A DNA stretch of 64,000 nt from Streptococcus sp. oral taxon 431 (GTDB taxonomy: Bacteria; Bacillota; Bacilli; Lactobacillales; Streptococcaceae): positions 124,001 through 188,000 of the forward strand of contig NZ_JALDUI010000002.1 in assembly GCF_023115445.1 (NCBI RefSeq). Reading direction: 5' to 3'. Under the pieces are notes generated by a model. That model worked only from the letters and a program-made list of their open reading frames with translations. It was not told the DNA's origin and did not search any database. The position numbers were made by a program, and so were the translations under genes. This document shows, one piece after another, positions 62,483 through 64,000 of this stretch; positions within the stretch are counted from its first letter, which is position 1, and every line of letters begins with the position of its first letter.

Positions 62483-62659
62483 TTAAACCTTGTCTTTACC
62501 TGAATCTAAATAACTCATCATCAAAATAAGCATCGGAACAAATAATTCTGTTTGGAAATATTTTTCAACATTAAAGGTGATTACATTTAAATCCCCCAAC
62601 ACGCAAAATACTCCAAAAATAATTAAAATTGCTCCCATTATATTTTTTAGATTTTTCAT
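62483..62659 (-). CDS. 58-residue membrane peptide
   Basis: A frame starting MKNLKNIMGAILIIFGVFCV with one or two helices and a charged end SYLDSGKDKV. It follows peptide B by 12 bp. The start site is weak. It may be an immunity protein for the peptides upstream (inference from order). Confidence 0.5.
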   Translation of the reverse strand: MKNLKNIMGAILIIFGVFCVLGDLNVITFNVEKYFQTELFVPMLILMMSYLDSGKDKV

Positions 62660-62671
62660 ACAAGTCCACTT

Positions 62672-62821
62672 TTATCCAAATTTACGTTTTAAATCTTGAC
62701 CAATTAATCGACCACCAAGGAAAATTGCCACTCCTGCACCAACCGTGGCTAAGGTAATTGATCCACCTTCTGTATTCATCAATTCTTCTTCTGTCAATTC
62801 TGTCCATTTATTTAAATTCAT
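62672..62821 (-). CDS. Double-glycine bacteriocin-like peptide B
   Basis: A 49-residue peptide with leader MNLNKWTELTEEELMNTEGG, then a hydrophobic, glycine-rich mature part (SITLATVGAGVAIFLGG) with a basic end LKRKFG. AAGGAGAG precedes the ATG at 62821. GxxxG-like spacing is typical of two-peptide bacteriocins; the partner would be peptide A. Confidence 0.82.
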   Translation of the reverse strand: MNLNKWTELTEEELMNTEGGSITLATVGAGVAIFLGGRLIGQDLKRKFG

Positions 62822-62838
62822 TTTTTCTCTCCTTATTA

Positions 62839-62982
62839 TTACATAAAATAGCCCCAAGCAATACCACCAATTAGTAAGACACCTCCTACAACTACAGCGG
62901 AAACTGCTCCCCCATCCACTTCCATCAGCTCTTCTTCCGTAAGAGCTGCAAAGTTCTGTTCCATTTTGTCAAAGTTTGTCAT
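62839..62982 (-). CDS. Double-glycine bacteriocin-like peptide A
   Basis: A 47-residue peptide. The leader MTNFDKMEQNFAALTEEEL runs to Gly-Gly at 24-25, followed by AVSAVVVGGVLLIGGIAWG and YFM. AAAGGAG lies before the ATG. Leader and mature part resemble the BlpU/CibA class of pneumococcal peptides. It is the first double-glycine gene after the micropeptide array. Confidence 0.82.
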   Translation of the reverse strand: MTNFDKMEQNFAALTEEELMEVDGGAVSAVVVGGVLLIGGIAWGYFM

Positions 62983-63023
62983 TTGTTTTCTCCTTTATTT
63001 TTATAGTTTTTTGTTTGCGATTT

Positions 63024-63077
63024 TTAACCTTTAAACCATTTTAAAAGCCAAATTGGATAAATAACTGAAATAATCAT
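63024..63077 (-). CDS. Tandem micropeptide 3 (17 residues)
   Basis: MIISVIYPIWLLKWFKG, preceded by GAAGGAGATTAG. It keeps Pro8, the aromatic residues and the C-terminal Lys seen in micropeptides 1 and 2. It is the last unit of the array; the CGAATA motif stands 33 bp before its ATG. No known family. Confidence 0.5.
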   Translation of the reverse strand: MIISVIYPIWLLKWFKG

Positions 63078-63149
63078 TTCTAATCTCCTTCCTCTTCTTC
63101 TCACTTATCTATTCGAGAAATCATTTTAAAATGAATGAATAAATTTAAT

Positions 63150-63200
63150 TTATTTAAAATACAATTTGATAAACCATGGTAATAAGATTGGTAAATACAT
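63150..63200 (-). CDS. Tandem micropeptide 2 (16 residues)
   Basis: MYLPILLPWFIKLYFK, preceded by GAAGGGAG. It shares Tyr2, Pro8, Trp9, Ile11, Lys12 and Lys16 with micropeptide 1. CGAATA stands 34 bp before the ATG. AT-rich inverted repeats separate the units. Confidence 0.52.
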   Translation of the reverse strand: MYLPILLPWFIKLYFK

Positions 63201-63274
63201 CGCTCGAACTCCCTTCTTTTCTTCTTACTTATCTATTCGATAAAATAATTTTAAAATAAACAAATAAGTCAAAT

Positions 63275-63325
63275 TTATTTTAAAAACCACTTGATCAACC
63301 ACGGATAAAGACCTGTCACATACAT
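63275..63325 (-). CDS. Tandem micropeptide 1 (16 residues)
   Basis: MYVTGLYPWLIKWFLK, preceded by AAAAGGGGGA. The peptide is aromatic and basic and has no signal or double-glycine leader, so it would be leaderless and N-formylated if made. It lies 32 bp after the ComX box. A perfect 12-bp inverted repeat (TTTTAAAATAAA arms) follows the stop. Confidence 0.55.
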   Translation of the reverse strand: MYVTGLYPWLIKWFLK

Positions 63326-63356
63326 CAGTAATCCCCCTTTTTTCTTCTCATCTCTT

Positions 63357-63364
63357 TATTCGTA
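63357..63364 (-). promoter_or_regulatory. ComX (SigX) box
   Basis: TACGAATA on the minus strand equals the consensus com-box (cin-box) that ComX recognises in late competence genes of streptococci. The start point would be about 10-20 bases downstream, just before micropeptide 1. Confidence 0.7.
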
Positions 63365-63369
63365 AACTC

Positions 63370-63473
63370 ATACTCTTCGAAAATCTCTTCAAACCACGTC
63401 AGCTTCACCTTGCCGTACTCAAGTACAGCCTGCGGCTAGCTTCCTAGTTTGCTCTTTGATTTTCATTGAGTAT
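63370..63473. repeat. BOX element (boxA-boxC, without boxB)
   Basis: It reads TACTCTTCGAAAATCTCTTC at one end (boxA) and GCTCTTTGATTTTCATTGAG at the other (boxC), the typical ends of pneumococcal/mitis BOX repeats; boxB is missing. It sits directly beside the ComX box. Confidence 0.88.
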
Positions 63474-63520
63474 CAAATGTAAAATTTCAAAATCTTATCT
63501 TTTTTCGAGAAATAAAAAAA

Positions 63521-63539
63521 CAACATGACTTGCATGTTG
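63521..63539 (-). terminator. Terminator of plsX-acpP
   Basis: CAACATG-CAAGT-CATGTTG is followed by TTTTTTT on the minus strand, 7 bp after the acpP stop. Confidence 0.85.
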
Positions 63540-63546
63540 CTTTATG

Positions 63547-63783
63547 TTAGATTTTATCTTTAATGACCTTTAATACATTCGCCACACTTTGGAGATGATC
63601 GATTTCTTCATCACTAATTTCGATTCCAAATTCATCCTCAATGGTTAGTACGAATTCCATCAAATCTACCGAATCAGCATCCAAATCATCCTTCAAGCTC
63701 AAGGACTCTGTGACTACAAAGTCTTCCCCTTGACGTTCTTGGATAATGTTCACGACACGGTCAAAAATTTCTTTATCTGTCAT
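63547..63783 (-). CDS. acpP: Acyl carrier protein
   Basis: A 78-residue acidic carrier with the phosphopantetheine site Ser38 in DADSVDLMEF. It lies 5 bp after plsX and belongs to the phospholipid branch beside it; streptococci usually have a second ACP in the fab cluster (from memory). Confidence 0.93.
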   Translation of the reverse strand: MTDKEIFDRVVNIIQERQGEDFVVTESLSLKDDLDADSVDLMEFVLTIEDEFGIEISDEEIDHLQSVANVLKVIKDKI

Positions 63784-63788
63784 ATATA

Positions 63789-64000
63789 TTATTCTCCTGA
63801 AAATTCACGCGCAGTTTGAGCAACTACGTCTGTTTCTAGCATAGTACGAATCTGACGAATCGTACTGTATACAGCCTTGGCATCACTTGAGCCATGAGTC
63901 TTAACAACCGGCGCCTTAACACCAAACAAGACCGCACCCCCAACGTCTGAATAGTTGAGTTGCTTTTTCAAACCTCTAAGACTATCCTTGAGAAGGAGAG
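63789..64000 (-). CDS. plsX: Phosphate acyltransferase PlsX, partial (C-terminal 69 residues)
   Basis: The frame enters from the right edge and ends [14 protein letters not shown]. The blocks [20 protein letters not shown] and [13 protein letters not shown] are typical of the PlsX C-terminus. PlsX makes acyl-phosphate from acyl-ACP for phospholipid synthesis. The N-terminal part is outside the window. Confidence 0.93.
   Translation of the reverse strand, partial: LLLKDSLRGLKKQLNYSDVGGAVLFGVKAPVVKTHGSSDAKAVYSTIRQIRTMLETDVVAQTAREFSGE

Overview
The window is chromosomal DNA of a low-GC Firmicute, and gene content and order point to a mitis-group Streptococcus (S. mitis, S. oralis, S. infantis or a close relative of S. 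pneumoniae). The signs are comAB beside the purine operon, a YSIRK/LPETG StrH hexosaminidase, bgaC with its mannose-family PTS, a BOX element, an Rgg/SHP locus with a double-glycine peptide, and an IS200-type element. The species call is inference; no rRNA is present. No rRNA, tRNA or CRISPR array was seen.

Layout. 1-2250: end-truncated MFS gene, an Rgg-type regulator, an ECF S-component-like gene. 2259-4751: a dltB-dltD-dltX set without dltA or dltC. 5087-10181: methionine ABC transporter (metQ, M20 peptidase, metN, metI) under a MET-box palindrome, and an amino-acid-binding lipoprotein. 10284-14818: azlCD, then a peptide-signalling locus (25-residue SHP, Rgg, double-glycine peptide, CPBP protease, MFS exporter). 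14922-19553: tsaD-rimI-tsaB, a small membrane protein, and rpoY-rnjA. 19552-20252: a broken IS200-type element. 20411-26100: a decaying glycosyltransferase cluster with a GtfA/GtfB-like pair, a GT8 enzyme and several pseudogenes. 26417-41099: beta-galactoside/amino-sugar harvesting (bgaC, PTS IIB-IIC-IID-IIA, agaS, lacD, galM, a GntR regulator and the giant StrH). 41198-57852: purine biosynthesis (purB, K, E, D, H, N, M, F, L, C), interrupted by accessory genes and two structured intergenic inserts. 58021-61536: comAB, the competence-peptide exporter. 61704-63364: a cluster of tiny peptide genes. 63547-64000: acpP and the end of plsX.

How they work together. StrH trims terminal GlcNAc and BgaC trims beta-galactose from host glycans outside or at the cell; the PTS, AgaS, LacD and GalM take in and process the products. 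The pur genes give IMP and AMP precursors and carry PurR-like sites at two promoters. ComA, a C39-peptidase ABC transporter, can cut and export double-glycine peptides, and several such peptide genes lie directly beside it.

The most unusual region is 63024-63364. Three tandem 16-17 residue, aromatic and cationic micropeptide ORFs sit in 123-125 bp repeat units, each with its own ribosome binding site. An exact ComX (SigX) box, TACGAATA, stands 32 bases before the first ORF, and its CGAATA core recurs at the same distance before the other two. This suggests a competence-induced set of leaderless peptides upstream of double-glycine peptides and comAB. A second notable signal is a matched element (GCGATTTT exactly 23 bp before the -10) in both promoters of the Rgg/SHP locus. 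A third is the dltBDX set with its unannotated 43-residue DltX-like peptide.
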